DNA of 64,000 nt from Theocolax elegans (Eukaryota > Arthropoda > Insecta > Hymenoptera > Cerocephalidae). How positions within the stretch are numbered: position 1 is the first letter of the stretch; every line of letters starts with the position of its first letter. The notes under the pieces were generated by a model. It saw only the letters and a program-made list of their open reading frames with translations, had not been told where the DNA came from and ran no database searches. The stretch is taken from assembly GCA_026168455.1 (NCBI GenBank), contig CM047425.1, positions 40,754,711 to 40,818,710 on the forward strand, given 5' to 3'. The position numbers and the translations under genes were made by a program. This document shows positions 46,229-57,389 of this stretch, piece after piece.

Positions 46229-49200
46229 CGTCTTCGTGTGAAAAACAAATAGGTGGAGGCCGTACAGCTGAATTTCAACGTGTACATCTTCAGGCAAATA
46301 GCGAACGATACGTGCCCCATTTTCGTACATTAGGTCGCGAGATAAAATTTAAGATTACAGATTATGCAGGAATCGAAAATCCTGTTAAATATGTCGAAGG
46401 CGCGTTTCATGAAATAACTCGTTATATATTAAAATATCGCTCGAACAGTGATATGATCGGATTAACTTTAAGTTCCGACAAATTTGCGTTAGGAAGTGCC
46501 GGGTCGCGTTTTACACGCGTACAAGATTTTCAATCAAAAGAAATATGGGAATTGTTTGGCAAGGTCTGTCAAAGCAATACCGATTTTTCAATTGATGAAT
46601 CGTTGAATATCAGTGTTGTTTACGTTGAAATGCCCGTCGGAAAGGGAAATTCGGGTGTTGAGAACAAAGAGGTTGATTTTCATAAAAATTCAATTCTCAG
46701 AATAAAAAATAAAGATAATTTATGTCTACCCCGCGCTCTTGCTTGCGGTGAAGTCTACTCGAGGAAAGTAGACACTCCCGAATGGCGAAGCGAATGGAAG
46801 GCTATTTCTCACCACATGCGTTTTCGACAAACAGAGTGTGCACGAAACTTGTGCACTCTTGCGAAAATAAAAGTTCCAGAAAACGGATGTGGTCCTGATG
46901 AATTTAGGTTATTTCAAAATTATTTTCTTGAAAAAAATATAAAATTAATAATTTTTGAAGAAAATAATTTTGGAAAAGGCGCAAAACCGATTTTTGACGG
47001 AACATCGCATTTTTCTGACGAAAGTATAAATATTAAAACAATTTATTTATTGTATAATTTTAATAATAAACATTTTGATTTAATCTTAAATATATTAGGT
47101 ATCGTGTCAAAATTTCGATATTGCATAAATTGCAATGTAGCATACAAAAACGTTCTGTCTCACAAGTGTACGAAACAATGCACTCAATGTTTAAATGATT
47201 CAAATTGTGAAAAATTAAACGAAATTTCGTGCATTGATTGTAAGCGCGTATTTTATAATGACGCGTGTATTTAAATGCACAAGCGACCCGGCTCGATAAG
47301 TTGCAAAGCATCAAAAAAAACTGTAAAAAGCGTATGCGATAGTTTAAAATATTGTTCTACATGTAACCTTATTGTAGATTTAAGAAAAGAATTACACATT
47401 TGCGGTGAAAAATATTGTAGTAGATGTCGTTCGAGACATTCTATAAATAAATTATGTAATATTGAACCAATTCAAGAAACGCGTGTAAGGAGGAAAAATA
47501 ATTATCATCCGACTACTCAATTTATTTTTTATGATTTTGAGACCCGTCAAGATGAAATTTACGGAGAAAAATCTTTGAAACATAGCGTTAATTTATGTGT
47601 CGCACAATTATGTTGCGACGATTGTAAAAAAACTGATTTGAAAAATTTGTGTTCGTTTTGCGGTGTTCGTCAACACGTATTCGAAGGTGATAATTCGATA
47701 CGTGATTTCTTAAATTTAGTCATTCGAAGAAAAACGAATTTTAATGATATTATTTGTATTGCGCATAACGCACGGGCTTTCGACTCTCAATTTATTTTAA
47801 AATATTTAATCGATTTTTCTAAAATTTATTTTAATGAAAATGTTTCGCCAACCGTTATTATGAACGGTCGAAATATTATAAAATTGCAATTAAAAAATAC
47901 AAAACTTATTGATAGTATCAATTACATGCCAATGAAATTGGCAAATTTACCCAAAGCATTTGGGCTTTCAGTTGATGTAAAGAAAGGCTACTTTCCACAT
48001 CTTTTTAATACAAAAGAAAATATAAATTATGTAGGCTCGATTCCGGATGATAAATATTTTTCCCCCGAAACGATGTCGAACGAAGATCGACAAACCTTCT
48101 ATAATTGGTACAATAGTATTGACAAAAATAATGTATATAATTTACGCAACGAAATAATAAAATATTGTATAGACGATAAAAATATATTGCGAGAGGCGTG
48201 TATAAATTTTCGCGAAATATTTAAAAAATATAACGTTTGCCCATTTGAAGAAGCTGTAACGATAGCTTCAGCCTGTTCGATATTATACCGTAAAAATTTT
48301 TTAAAAAAAGATACAATAGGTATAATACCGTCAACTGGCTATGCGCAAACGGGACAAAATTCACAGGAAGCTATTTCGTGGCTTCTGTGCGAAGAAAAAA
48401 AAATCGGTCGCGAAATTATACACGCCGCACGCGCTCGAGAATATATTTTAACCGAAGGTTTCCGAGTTGATGGTTTTTTACCGAGCGTAAACCATAAGGG
48501 TACCGTTTATGAATATCACGGTTGTTTTTACCACGGGTGTCCTCGCTGTTTTTCGTCGAGTCGTGATAAAATTTTAACAGACGGTTCGACTTTTAACAGT
48601 CGTTACGAAAAAACCGTTCTAAAAACTAAACACATTGAAAGCTTCGGATATATTGTAATAGAAATGTGGGGGTGTGATTTCAAAGAATATTTATCAGATA
48701 ATACCGATTTAAATAACTTTTTAAAATCACATCCTCTTTTAAAAGGGATTAAAATAGAACCGAGGGATGCGTTTTACGGTGGTCGTACAGGTAATACCGT
48801 AATTATGTACGAGACGAAAGACAGCGAAAAAATTAAATATTTAGATGTATGTTCGCTGTATCCGTACATTAACAAGTACGGAAAATACCCGCTAGGTCAT
48901 CCAAAAATTTATATTAGTCAAAATTGTAACGAATTAGCAGGTACCGATTTTAAAAATTTCAATAATGTCGAAGGTTTAGTAAAATGCGACATTTTACCTC
49001 CGCAAAATTTATTTCATCCCGTGTTACCGGTAAAAATGCACGAAAGATTACTTTTTCCATTGTGTCGTACGTGTACAGAAATGCTAAATGAGCAAGAGTG
49101 TACGCACGACCGGGAAGAAGAACGTATTTTTACCGGTACATGGGTGTCTGATGAAATAAAAAAAAGTTTAGAACGCGGCTATAAATTAATAAAAATTCAC

Positions 49201-50025
49201 GCGATTTGGCAGTTTAGTGTTTGTCAATATACAGCCAATACAGACGTTCTTTTTAACGAATATATTAATACTTTTTTAAAATTAAAGCAAGAGGCCAGTG
49301 GGTATCCCAGTGAATGTACAGACGACATAAAAGAAAAACAATTTATAGAAGAGTATAAAAATAAAGAGGGTATAAATTTAGATCCGAAATTAATTTAAAG
49401 AAACCCTGGTTTACGCTCGGTAGCTAAATTATGTTTAAATTCATTCTGGGGAAAGTTTGGGCAACGCGATAATCTGACGAGAACGGAAATCGTCAAAGAT
49501 TATCAAAGCTTGCTCAAACTTTTTTCAGACCCCGAGATAAATGTGAAACAAATCGTTATAGCGAACGACGAGGTACTCTATGTCTCTATAGAATACATTA
49601 AAGAAACAGAAACTGAGTCGGGGGGTAGCAACGTAGCGATCGCCGCCTACAATACAGCACACGCTCGTTTGTTATTGTACTCGTATTTAGAAAAACTAGA
49701 TAGACGCGTACTTTACTACGACACCGACTCAATTATTTTTACAAGTAAACCGAGTGATACGTACGAACCAAAGGTAGGGTCCATGCTAGGCGAATTAACC
49801 TGCGAATTGGAAATTTACGGTAAAGGTTCATATATTGAAAAATTTGTTTCAGGAGGTCCAAAATTTTATGCTTTTAAGGTAAGAAATAGTAAAAATGAAA
49901 CATTTGAAATTTGTAAAAATAAAGGAATAAAATTAAATTATGAAAATCTTATTAATAATAGAAACGATGACGATAAAAATAAAATACAATTGCAGTTCAA
50001 TTCGCGAAGAAACAAAAACTTGTAG
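46229..50025 (+). pseudogene. polB: Protein-primed DNA polymerase B (Polinton)
   Basis: Replicates the element's linear DNA by protein priming. The N-terminal region (46229-47271) has the Polinton signature (VPHFRTLGREIKFKITDYAG, KNKDNLCLPRALACG) and a Cys-rich zinc region (CINCNVAYKNVLSHKC). Then come exonuclease motifs FYDFETRQD (about 47527) and NARAFDSQF (about 47770), polymerase motif A DVCSLYPYINKYG (about 48844), motif B LCLNSFWGKFGQR (about 49430) and motif C YYDTDSI (about 49712). In-frame TAA codons at 47272-47274 and 49396-49398 break it; otherwise the frame is continuous. It ends at 50025, shortly after SGGPKFYAFKV, so the C-terminus looks short. Confidence 0.95.
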
Positions 50026-50140
50026 CATCGTTTTGAAAAAACGAAGATTTGTTTCAAATACTTTGTCTCTTCCGTTCGGTCATATATAATTGTCCTGCGT
50101 TCAATTATAACTCTATGTATATATGTATATAAATATAACG

Positions 50141-51211
50141 TGTAACGGGGTACAATCTTTCGCGTCGGTAGGGGTAAAGGGATCAGTTGCTACGGCACTG
50201 CCTAGTTATACTCCTAGGCGGTGCTCCGAGAGTGCGCGGCGGATTCAAATCAGTGAACCCCGCGCACGACCTACCGTTGCGATGTCCGTTAACAACCGCG
50301 AGATCACTTGCCGATCTCGCGTCTTTTTACAGCTAAAACGTCTTGAGCTGAAAAGGACCGCGACTAAAAGGGATAAATTCGCGGTAAGTTTACCTCGGCC
50401 GCTCCTGAAACGGAGAGGGCAGTATTCGGGATAACGGGAATAACGTACGCCGGTAATCAATAATCAAACTCGTACTCGGATATTGATTACATTTGAATTT
50501 TATTCAAGTTAAAGGAATAGAAAAAAAGTTTAACAAAGAACGAAGATTTAACAAAAGCCGTATATAGGCCGCGTGAGGTCTCGCGACGAGGTGTAACCAC
50601 CGGGGTTACTCGCACTATCTCTTTTTCTAGCATGCGTACGCGGACGCCCGTTTGCTACCTCGCCGTCGCGCGCGGGCGAGATCCGCCGATCCCGAACTTA
50701 TAGTTATAGCCGTAAAGAGAGAGTCTTTACGGCTTCGGCGACTCGCGAGTGGTGCACCACGTACCTTAAATCTCGATTCTCCCCGTCGATGCGTTCGACT
50801 TCGCCTGTTTCCCCTCTCTCCGTCGGGCTCTCGCGCGCGGCAACTTCGCCGTTCTCGCAGGTTCCTGGGAGTCGCTGGAGCTGTGCACTTAACACCAGCA
50901 CGCTCACTCCACCAAGTCACTCACTCTTCACGGCGCGAAACCCAGAACCCGAGCAAGAATCCGCGATAACGATTCTTGTTCTCTTGCCGCAAAATATCAA
51001 GGAAGGCGTTACCGGCGACGTGTCTATCTACGATGACTCGCATAAACTCTCTATATACTCTCCTCAGTCAGCTTGCGCATCGGACCATTATTAGTCCTTA
51101 AGCGGCTTACGCGCGGGCTTTCCCGATCACCTACGAGCTTTTCCGATCGTCACTCGCGCTCGTTATAAGGTATAGCTTCATACGCATAAGAGTATGTAGC
51201 TTACCTTTACA
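50141..51211. repeat. Solo LTR inside the Polinton
   Basis: Starts TGTAACGGGG, ends CCTTTACA, and AACG lies on both sides (50137-50140 and 51212-51215). The 4-base duplication and TG...CA ends indicate a Gypsy-type solo LTR of 1071 bases. It is far more GC-rich than its AT-rich neighbourhood. A TATA-like CTATATACTCTCC at about 51049 would be its promoter. Proteins predicted from it are accidental. Confidence 0.8.
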
Positions 51212-51423
51212 AACGTTAATGATAATTAAATATTTATTTTAAAAATTAAACATTTGCAATTTACTTTTTTTCCCCTATTCTGTTCCTTATCCTTTTATTT
51301 TTATTTTCAGGTATTTAAATAAACGTACAATCAATTATATTTCAAACATATATTTATTATCAAATTTTAAATTCTAATAACAATAATATAACATTTCCAA
51401 GGTAAGAGTTTTTATTTTTAATA

Positions 51424-52254
51424 TTAACAAGGTGTATCGGTTGGCCAGAGTGGATGATGAATTCCGCTTGCATCGAATATCGCTAAATCTAACGCTACGA
51501 GTAACCAGCCTAAATGTATCTCGGTATTATCGTTATCTTGACACGTTAAGCAAGTATACGCAGTGTCGTGAAATAGTCCTTTATGCTGAAAAATTGCGGT
51601 TAACTTTCTATCAGTCATTACGTCCTTCATAATTTTACAAGCTTTGACGGTCCATCGATGCGGTTTATCAGTTTTTGGTAATATGTTTGAAAGTCCGCAT
51701 AGGTATGACTCTCGAGGGTAGCAGCATGAAACGATCGTCCAAGTCATAGATCCCATTTTCTATTACGTCTTGGGTAAGCTCGATACTATCTCCAGTGTCT
51801 ACCGATCTGCAACGTTCGATGACGTCATCCGTGATATATCGTCCCCATTCACCGTTTACCTTTATAGCTATAAACTGACTTGGCTGAAAAAATAATATTA
51901 ATAAATTATTTAATTATTAAATTAATTTTCATTGTCATTGTTTAAATTTCTTTGTATACTTACATAAAGGTCTGCATAATTTAATTTACTAGTCACAGGT
52001 ACAATGACTACTCTTTCTTGATTATTTTCAGACACAATTTTTTCGGTGTGAATGTATTTCGGTACTACTTCGTAATACTCGTTGATTTCCTTCTGTTGAG
52101 CACTGTACGCTTCGTCTTCGTCGATTATTTGTACGTAGAAAGACGAAGGGGTATGAAACGTTGACACTCTTACACTTTGTTTCGAATTAATTATTCTTCT
52201 CATGTCGCGATGTTTTAAATCTCTCAAAACGTGTATCCTACAGTTACTCGACAT
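51424..52254 (-). pseudogene. Tudor-domain gene carried by the Polinton
   Basis: Minus strand, two exons. Exon 1 (52254-51964) starts AAAATGTCG and has SVRVSTFHTPSSFYVQIIDE, typical of an extended Tudor domain's opening strand. An 80-base intron (GTAAGT...TTTTTTCAG, 51963-51884) follows. Exon 2 (51883-51424) has QFIAIKVNGEWGRYI, RCRSVDTGDSIELTQD, IYDLDDRFMLLPSRVIPM: the VDTGD turn, then L-D-D-x-F then LP, as in Tejas/TDRD5 and TDRD7 proteins. A frameshift near 51680 then leads to KPHRWTVKACKIMKDV and TEIHLGWLLVALDLAIFD, the domain's end. Tudor domains bind methylarginine tails of Piwi proteins. No LOTUS domain. The frameshift may be real or a base-call error. Function here is inference. Confidence 0.65.
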
Positions 52255-53152
52255 TTTGCCAAAATTCTATTTTAGCTGTAGTTTTAAAAAATGACTGACT
52301 CTCCCTACACAAAGTTTCGATATTTAAGTCGACGACGAGTAGAGGTGGAAAAATTAGCAGAGGGAGTAAAATAAAATAGGAAAAAATTTTGGCCAATGGT
52401 GAAGTTGCAGCGTTACTTAGGTACCACCTCCAAAGAAAATCGAGGGTAAGTTGTAAGGGAGGATATCGTGGGAAGGTGCGTATACGTAAAAATTATTTTT
52501 TCTCGCAATATCGCAAGAAAAGTTTGAATAGATTTTTATTCCGTGTACGTTTTTGTGTAGTTGACAAAGTAAGAAACGGATGAAACGTCATAAATTTAAA
52601 AATATACAATAAAAAGTCGTAAAGATTATTTATTTCTTACTATAAAGAAAGTTCACGCGTCTACGTTTGTCGGTAAATGAACAATACGCGTAATAAATAA
52701 AAACTTCTTTTGTAAATTTTTAAAATTTTAAGAATTACATAAATTTTTATAGAGTCGTGGAAAAATTTTGAGAGTATAAAGAAAATTCTATAAATAATTC
52801 ATTTAACGATAATCTTTGAACAGATGTCATTCTCTAAAAGTGTGGGAATCTAATATTTGAATATTGTTATTTAAAAAAAGTTTAACAATCGAATGCTCAA
52901 GCTTTTACTCAATCTCGTAAATTAAATTTTATACGTTACGTGTACTCAAAAGATTTTTTCATGTATTCTTCTTGGACACCTTGTCTTCGCGGAATTCTAT
53001 TTTTAAATATTTGAAAAACTAATACATTGACAAACTAATAAATTGACAAACAGATATAAATTTAGAAAACGTACAATAGAAAAGTAGTCAAAATTTTTTA
53101 TTACATTTCTTTCTGTAAAAAAGGAAAAAGGACAACGCATCTTCCTTTGTAG
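52255..53152. other. Polinton intergenic region
   Basis: About 900 bases, AT-rich, with no recognisable gene. It holds the divergent start regions of the minus-strand Tudor-like gene (52254) and the plus-strand genes beyond 53153. Confidence 0.5.
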
Positions 53153-53494
53153 ATGAGTCAACAATACCTCGTATTAAAAACTACGCCTTCCTTTGTTAAT
53201 TTGTTAAATCGCAGTCATCCTGTCGTGGGAGAATATTGGATTCAAAAAAAGGAAAAATCGATAAATTATACGCTTAATGGTTGTAATTTTGAACAGATGG
53301 CGTTACATAATAATAGTTTTAGTGAAATAGTACCTCGTCCGCTCACCCGCGCTCATAAATCAGTTATTCTAAGCGAACGCGTTCAAAAAAGGTTTTTCAG
53401 CGTGCGCGTTCAAACAAGCTTTTTTCAGCGTGCGCGTACAAGCAAGATTTTCCCGCGTACGTCGCTGGGTCAGCTGGTCTGCGCAACGCTGTAA
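53153..53494 (+). CDS. Small Polinton frame, doubtful
   Basis: 113 residues from ATG at 53153. The first 60 residues (LVLKTTPSFVNLLNRSHPVVGEYW) could be real protein. The second half is encoded by three near-repeats of GCGCGTTCAAA-AAGGTTTTTCAGCGT (about 53377-53460) and looks like repeat-derived sequence. No domain recognised. Confidence 0.3.
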   Translation: MSQQYLVLKTTPSFVNLLNRSHPVVGEYWIQKKEKSINYTLNGCNFEQMALHNNSFSEIVPRPLTRAHKSVILSERVQKRFFSVRVQTSFFQRARTSKIFPRTSLGQLVCATL

Positions 53495-53631
53495 AATTAA
53501 CATTGCGCAGCGTCCGCTAAATATGCTTTTTATTCCGCGTTTAGCTAATTAAATAAAACGACGCTAAAACTCTAGCAGTGCGTTGACCGCCGCCGCCGCC
53601 GCCGCCGAACGCGGAACGACCTTATCACAAA

Positions 53632-54294
53632 ATGGATACGCGTTGGCGTCATCCGTGGACTTGTACGATTTCCGGTCCTACGAGTTGTGGTAAATCGGTG
53701 TGGGTTCGAAAATTCATAAAGTTTCGTACTCAAATGACCGACGTTGTTTTCGATAGGATTATTTTTTATTACGGAGAGTGGCAAGACGGTTACAAAAGTC
53801 AAGAGTTTTCGTGTGTTGAATTTCGCGAGGGTCTACCGAGACCCGAAGATTATTCAAACGATCCACATTTGAAAAAATTAATTATAATCGACGACTTGAT
53901 GCGTGAATCGTCAAACAGTGTTATAGTCGATTTATTTACCAAAGGATGTCATCATAAAAATATAAGTGTTATTTTTATAACTCAAAATATTTTTCATCAA
54001 GGACAGGGTCAACGCGACGTCAGCTTAAACTCAAATTACATAGTGTTGTTTAAAAATCCTCGGGACCAAGCTCAAATTCGATATCTCGCGCGACAAGTGT
54101 ACCCCGAAGACGCTAAATTTTTGCAGGAAGCATATCTAGATGCTGTAAAACAGGCATACGGTTATCTTTTATTAGATTTGACGCAGACAACACCCGACGA
54201 GTTTCGATTTCGAAGCTGTATATTTCCAGACGACGAGTTTCATTACGTCTATGTGCCTAAAAATCGTAGTAGTACATTTATAAAATATATTTAA
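53632..54294 (+). CDS. DNA-packaging ATPase (A32/FtsK-HerA type)
   Basis: 220 residues, fully open from ATG at 53632, which follows an in-frame stop and a (CCG)6 run. Walker A is GPTSCGKS (residues about 15-22); Walker B is KKLIIIDDLM (about 82-91). A conserved ISVIFITQNIFHQG segment (about 113-126, sensor-like) and NYIVLFKNPRDQAQIR follow, all typical of Polinton and adintovirus packaging ATPases that pump genomes into capsids. It is one of the few core genes here without a stop. Confidence 0.94.
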   Translation: MDTRWRHPWTCTISGPTSCGKSVWVRKFIKFRTQMTDVVFDRIIFYYGEWQDGYKSQEFSCVEFREGLPRPEDYSNDPHLKKLIIIDDLMRESSNSVIVDLFTKGCHHKNISVIFITQNIFHQGQGQRDVSLNSNYIVLFKNPRDQAQIRYLARQVYPEDAKFLQEAYLDAVKQAYGYLLLDLTQTTPDEFRFRSCIFPDDEFHYVYVPKNRSSTFIKYI

Positions 54295-54347
54295 AAATAC
54301 AATAAATAAAAGTATCAAGCAGATGATACTTCAGTTTAAGAACGATA

Positions 54348-54722
54348 ATGGCAAAGACTGCATCGAAATCTTTCCGAGTAAAAAATAAATCAAAAGTATT
54401 TGAACAAAGGTACGTTGTTCTGTTGCACGCTTTAGCACGAGCAAACAAAGAGCAACGTTTAGCAATATTAAAAACCGCCGATAAAAAATTAATTAAATAT
54501 ATTTGTGAGTGCGCTTTAAATACTTTACAAGGTGTAGTACCTTTGAAAGATTGTCAATTTAAAAAATTAAAACGTCACAAAAATATTCTCAGAAAATTAT
54601 GCAACAAGACTAACGGCTGCTGGAAAAAAAAGAAGCGTATAATCGTGCAAAAGGGTGGTAGTTTCTTACCGTTTCTACTACAGCCTATAATATCGACGCT
54701 TTTTTCCACGCTTTTACAGTAA
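54348..54722 (+). CDS. Small basic Polinton protein with hydrophobic C-terminus
   Basis: 124 residues, intact. A helical, basic N-terminal part (VVLLHALARANKEQRLAIL) is followed by KKKKRIIVQKGGSFLPFLLQ and a hydrophobic end. A protein of this size, with a basic stretch, a Gly-Gly (possible cleavage site for the viral protease) and a hydrophobic tail, regularly follows the ATPase in insect Polintons. The role is unknown; an amphipathic virion component is possible. Confidence 0.7.
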   Translation: MAKTASKSFRVKNKSKVFEQRYVVLLHALARANKEQRLAILKTADKKLIKYICECALNTLQGVVPLKDCQFKKLKRHKNILRKLCNKTNGCWKKKKRIIVQKGGSFLPFLLQPIISTLFSTLLQ

Positions 54723-54724
54723 TA

Positions 54725-55513
54725 ATGGAAAGAACAAACAAAATGATTCTTGTCCCCGCCGAACAGATGGAAAGAATTCAAAAGCAATCAGTTACATCAA
54801 ACTCTACGGACGGTAAACCCAACGAAAATGTTTCAAACTTACAAACAACGCAAACTGTAGGCGATAATCTCTCCAGACTCGACGATGAAATGAAAAGAGT
54901 TTTAGATTCTACAAACATTTTAGATGACAGAGATCGTTTAAAACAGTATATACAGTTGTTACAACGTTACTTATTTTTTAAATCTGAAAAAAAATATCCA
55001 AACCCGCTGACAAACAATACATTTGAAGAGATTGAAAACGAAATTACTTACGATAAAATAATAAACACTGTTCCACCCGTTTATAAAAGAAAATCAGAAC
55101 TTTTGTTGAACCACTTGAATAATTTTAAGACTAGAATTTTTTGGAACAGAAAGGGACTGGTGACCATTGACGGTAAGACGATCAAAAATTCAAATATCAT
55201 TGATTTAATCAATTTTGCTGCACGACACAGAAAAACGACCAATCCAGAGGGAAAAAGAGAATTTACCAAGTTTTTAAAGGATGTCTTGACACCTCAAGAG
55301 TATATCGGTAATAGAAGAATGTTTGACGATGTGACTCAAAAGTTAAGTTTTTCAGACACTCCGAAATCAAAAGATGTACATCAATCCGACAGTGACGAAT
55401 ATAACTCGATGTTTAATAATAGTTTCGACAGTCTTAAAAACAGTACCATTGTCCAAAAACCGCCTTCGAAAAAAAAGGAAATTAAAAAAAAATGGCTCAG
55501 TCTAAATATGTAA
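54725..55513 (+). CDS. Conserved Polinton protein of unknown function
   Basis: 262 residues, intact, starting 3 bases after the previous stop. It starts MERTNKMILVPAEQMERIQ, then has DNLSRLDDEMKRVLD and LKQYIQLLQRYLFF, a helical core, and a C-terminal Ser/Lys-rich tail (PPSKKKEIKKKW). The layout matches an unnamed protein found between the small basic protein and integrase in insect Polintons. It overlaps the integrase start by 22 bases. No enzymatic motif seen. Confidence 0.75.
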   Translation: MERTNKMILVPAEQMERIQKQSVTSNSTDGKPNENVSNLQTTQTVGDNLSRLDDEMKRVLDSTNILDDRDRLKQYIQLLQRYLFFKSEKKYPNPLTNNTFEEIENEITYDKIINTVPPVYKRKSELLLNHLNNFKTRIFWNRKGLVTIDGKTIKNSNIIDLINFAARHRKTTNPEGKREFTKFLKDVLTPQEYIGNRRMFDDVTQKLSFSDTPKSKDVHQSDSDEYNSMFNNSFDSLKNSTIVQKPPSKKKEIKKKWLSLNM

Positions 55514-56595
55514 ATAAAAGGTTAGAGTCTCAGTATTTTGATCCTTCGCACGAAGCAGGGTTTTCGGGTGCAAGAAATTTAATCAGATTGAATAAAGATG
55601 TACCGCGGGAACAGATCTATAAATAGTTGGAAAAATACGACGCTTATACTTTACATCGTCCTGTACGAAGAAAGTTTAAGAGATTGTGTTACAACGTGTC
55701 GTATTTAGATCAAGTTTGGGAGGTCGATTTACAGGACTTGCGCTCAATCAAAAATTACAACGACGGAGTGTCTTACGTTTTGGTGGCGATCGACGTTTTA
55801 AGTAAATTTGTGTGGGTGGAACCTTTGAAAGACAAATCGAGTGACCAAGAAACCGAGGCAATCAAAAAAATTTTAAAACGAAGCGGAGAACGTTTTCCGT
55901 ACATGGTTCAAAGCGATCGAGGAAAGGAGTTTCTCGGTAAATTTATGCAAAATTTTTTAAAACGTAATGATATTCGATTTCGCGTTGTGCGTAATCCGGA
56001 TGTGAAGGCTGCGGTGGTTGAACGAGTAAATAGAACTCTGAAAGAACGTATGTGACGTTATTTCACACATAAAAATACTCGTAGGTACATTGACGTATTA
56101 CAACACATCGTCAAGGCTTACAATAACACAAGACATTCTAGCATTAAAATGACACCGGCTTCGGTAACTATTCACAACGAAGAGATTGCGCGAAAAAATT
56201 TAGAACGTCTGTGCAGAAACAAATTACCGAAACGGAAAAAGAATATATACAAAGTCGGTAGTTACGTTCGAATCAGTAGAGACAAGAACGCTTTTGAAAA
56301 AGGTTACGTCAGAGGATGGCAAGAGGAAATTTTTATAATTAAAAGTGTTGCGAAAAAACAAAACATTTACGTTTATACTTTGACCGATTTGGTCGGTGAA
56401 AGCATTGAAGGATTCTTTTATCCCGAAGAACTCACGGCCGTTGATAGTTGTCGCGTAGAAAATCGTGAACACAAAATAGATAAAATTATACGTAGTAAAG
56501 GCAAAGGTAAACGTAAACAGTAGTTCGTCAGTTGGGTTGGATATCCTGAAAAATTTAATTCGTGGGTCTCTGTCAACGATTTAAAAGCATTGTAA
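55492..56595 (+). pseudogene. Retroviral-type integrase with chromodomain
   Basis: Inserts the element into the host genome. The frame runs from ATG at 55492 to TAA at 56593-56595, with in-frame stops at 55624-55626, 56053-56055 and 56521-56523. The DDE core shows YLDQVWEVDLQDL (first D), YVLVAIDVLSKFVWVEPL, MVQSDRGKEFLGKF (second D) and AAVVERVNRTLKER (E). After the core come NNTRHSSIKMTPASV and an SH3-like KVGSYVRISRD. The C-terminus has a chromodomain-like VSWVGYPEKFNSWVSV, lying after the third stop. The minor capsid gene begins one base after the end. Confidence 0.93.
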
Positions 56596-56596
56596 A

Positions 56597-57373
56597 ATGG
56601 ATTCCGACGATTTTACCATTGTTTTACCGAGCAACAGTAGTATGAAATATTTTCCAGACAATACAACGACGTGCTTTTCAACTAAATTACCAAAGCAGAT
56701 AGCTTTATAAGGACGATGGATGGTTGGACTATCCGAGATACACGTACCCTGCACTACCCTGCACTTGAGCAGAGAGGAATCAAAATTATCGTCAACGGAA
56801 AACTATTATTTTCAACACGGTATATACGATGATATTAATCAGCTTGTCGATTGTATAAACGACAGTTTATTCAAATATCACGGCAACACTGAAATTGAAA
56901 AATTAATCTATAACGAAAACGGAGGTTTCGTACAAATGATAAAATTCAAAGAAAATGAAAATCGTACGAAACCGTTTGCTACATTTTCAACGACGGTTAA
57001 TCGTATTTTAGGTTTCGATTTGAACGAAACGTTAGAATTTGAAAGTTACGATGGATCGACGATTCAAGTAGCAAATTTTCCCGCCAGCCTCTCGAGAGCC
57101 ATACCCGATCAACTTTTTGTTTATTCAAATCTGTGTGAACCTTGTATAGTAGGAGATTCTCACGCACCACTGCTTCGCATAGTGAATATTCAATCGAAAC
57201 ACTTTAATTATGGAAACACTGTAGTTAAACGTTTTGCACCCGTCATTTATACACCCATACTTTACAATTGTTTTCAAGTTATCGGCATTGATATAAGAGA
57301 TCAATATGGTCATCCAATACTATTCGAGTTTGGTACGTTGACCGCAGCGTTACATTTTAAAAGGATTGACTAA
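56597..57373 (+). pseudogene. Minor capsid (penton-like) protein
   Basis: Starts ATG at 56597 (DSDDFTIVLPSNSS), with an in-frame TAA at 56708-56710. It then runs open for 217 residues with ATFSTTVNRILGFDLN, FPASLSRAIPDQLFVYSNL and FQVIGIDIRDQYGHPILFEF. This arrangement, right before the pVI-like and major capsid genes, is that of the Polinton penton-type single jelly-roll capsid protein that closes the icosahedral vertices. It would be about 258 residues. Confidence 0.82.
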
Positions 57374-57389
57374 GTGTCGTTCGTTTGGC

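Noticed and set aside
50123..51094. Several Arg-rich proteins on both strands
   Set aside because: They lie inside the GC-rich solo LTR (50141-51211), overlap each other in all frames and match no domain.
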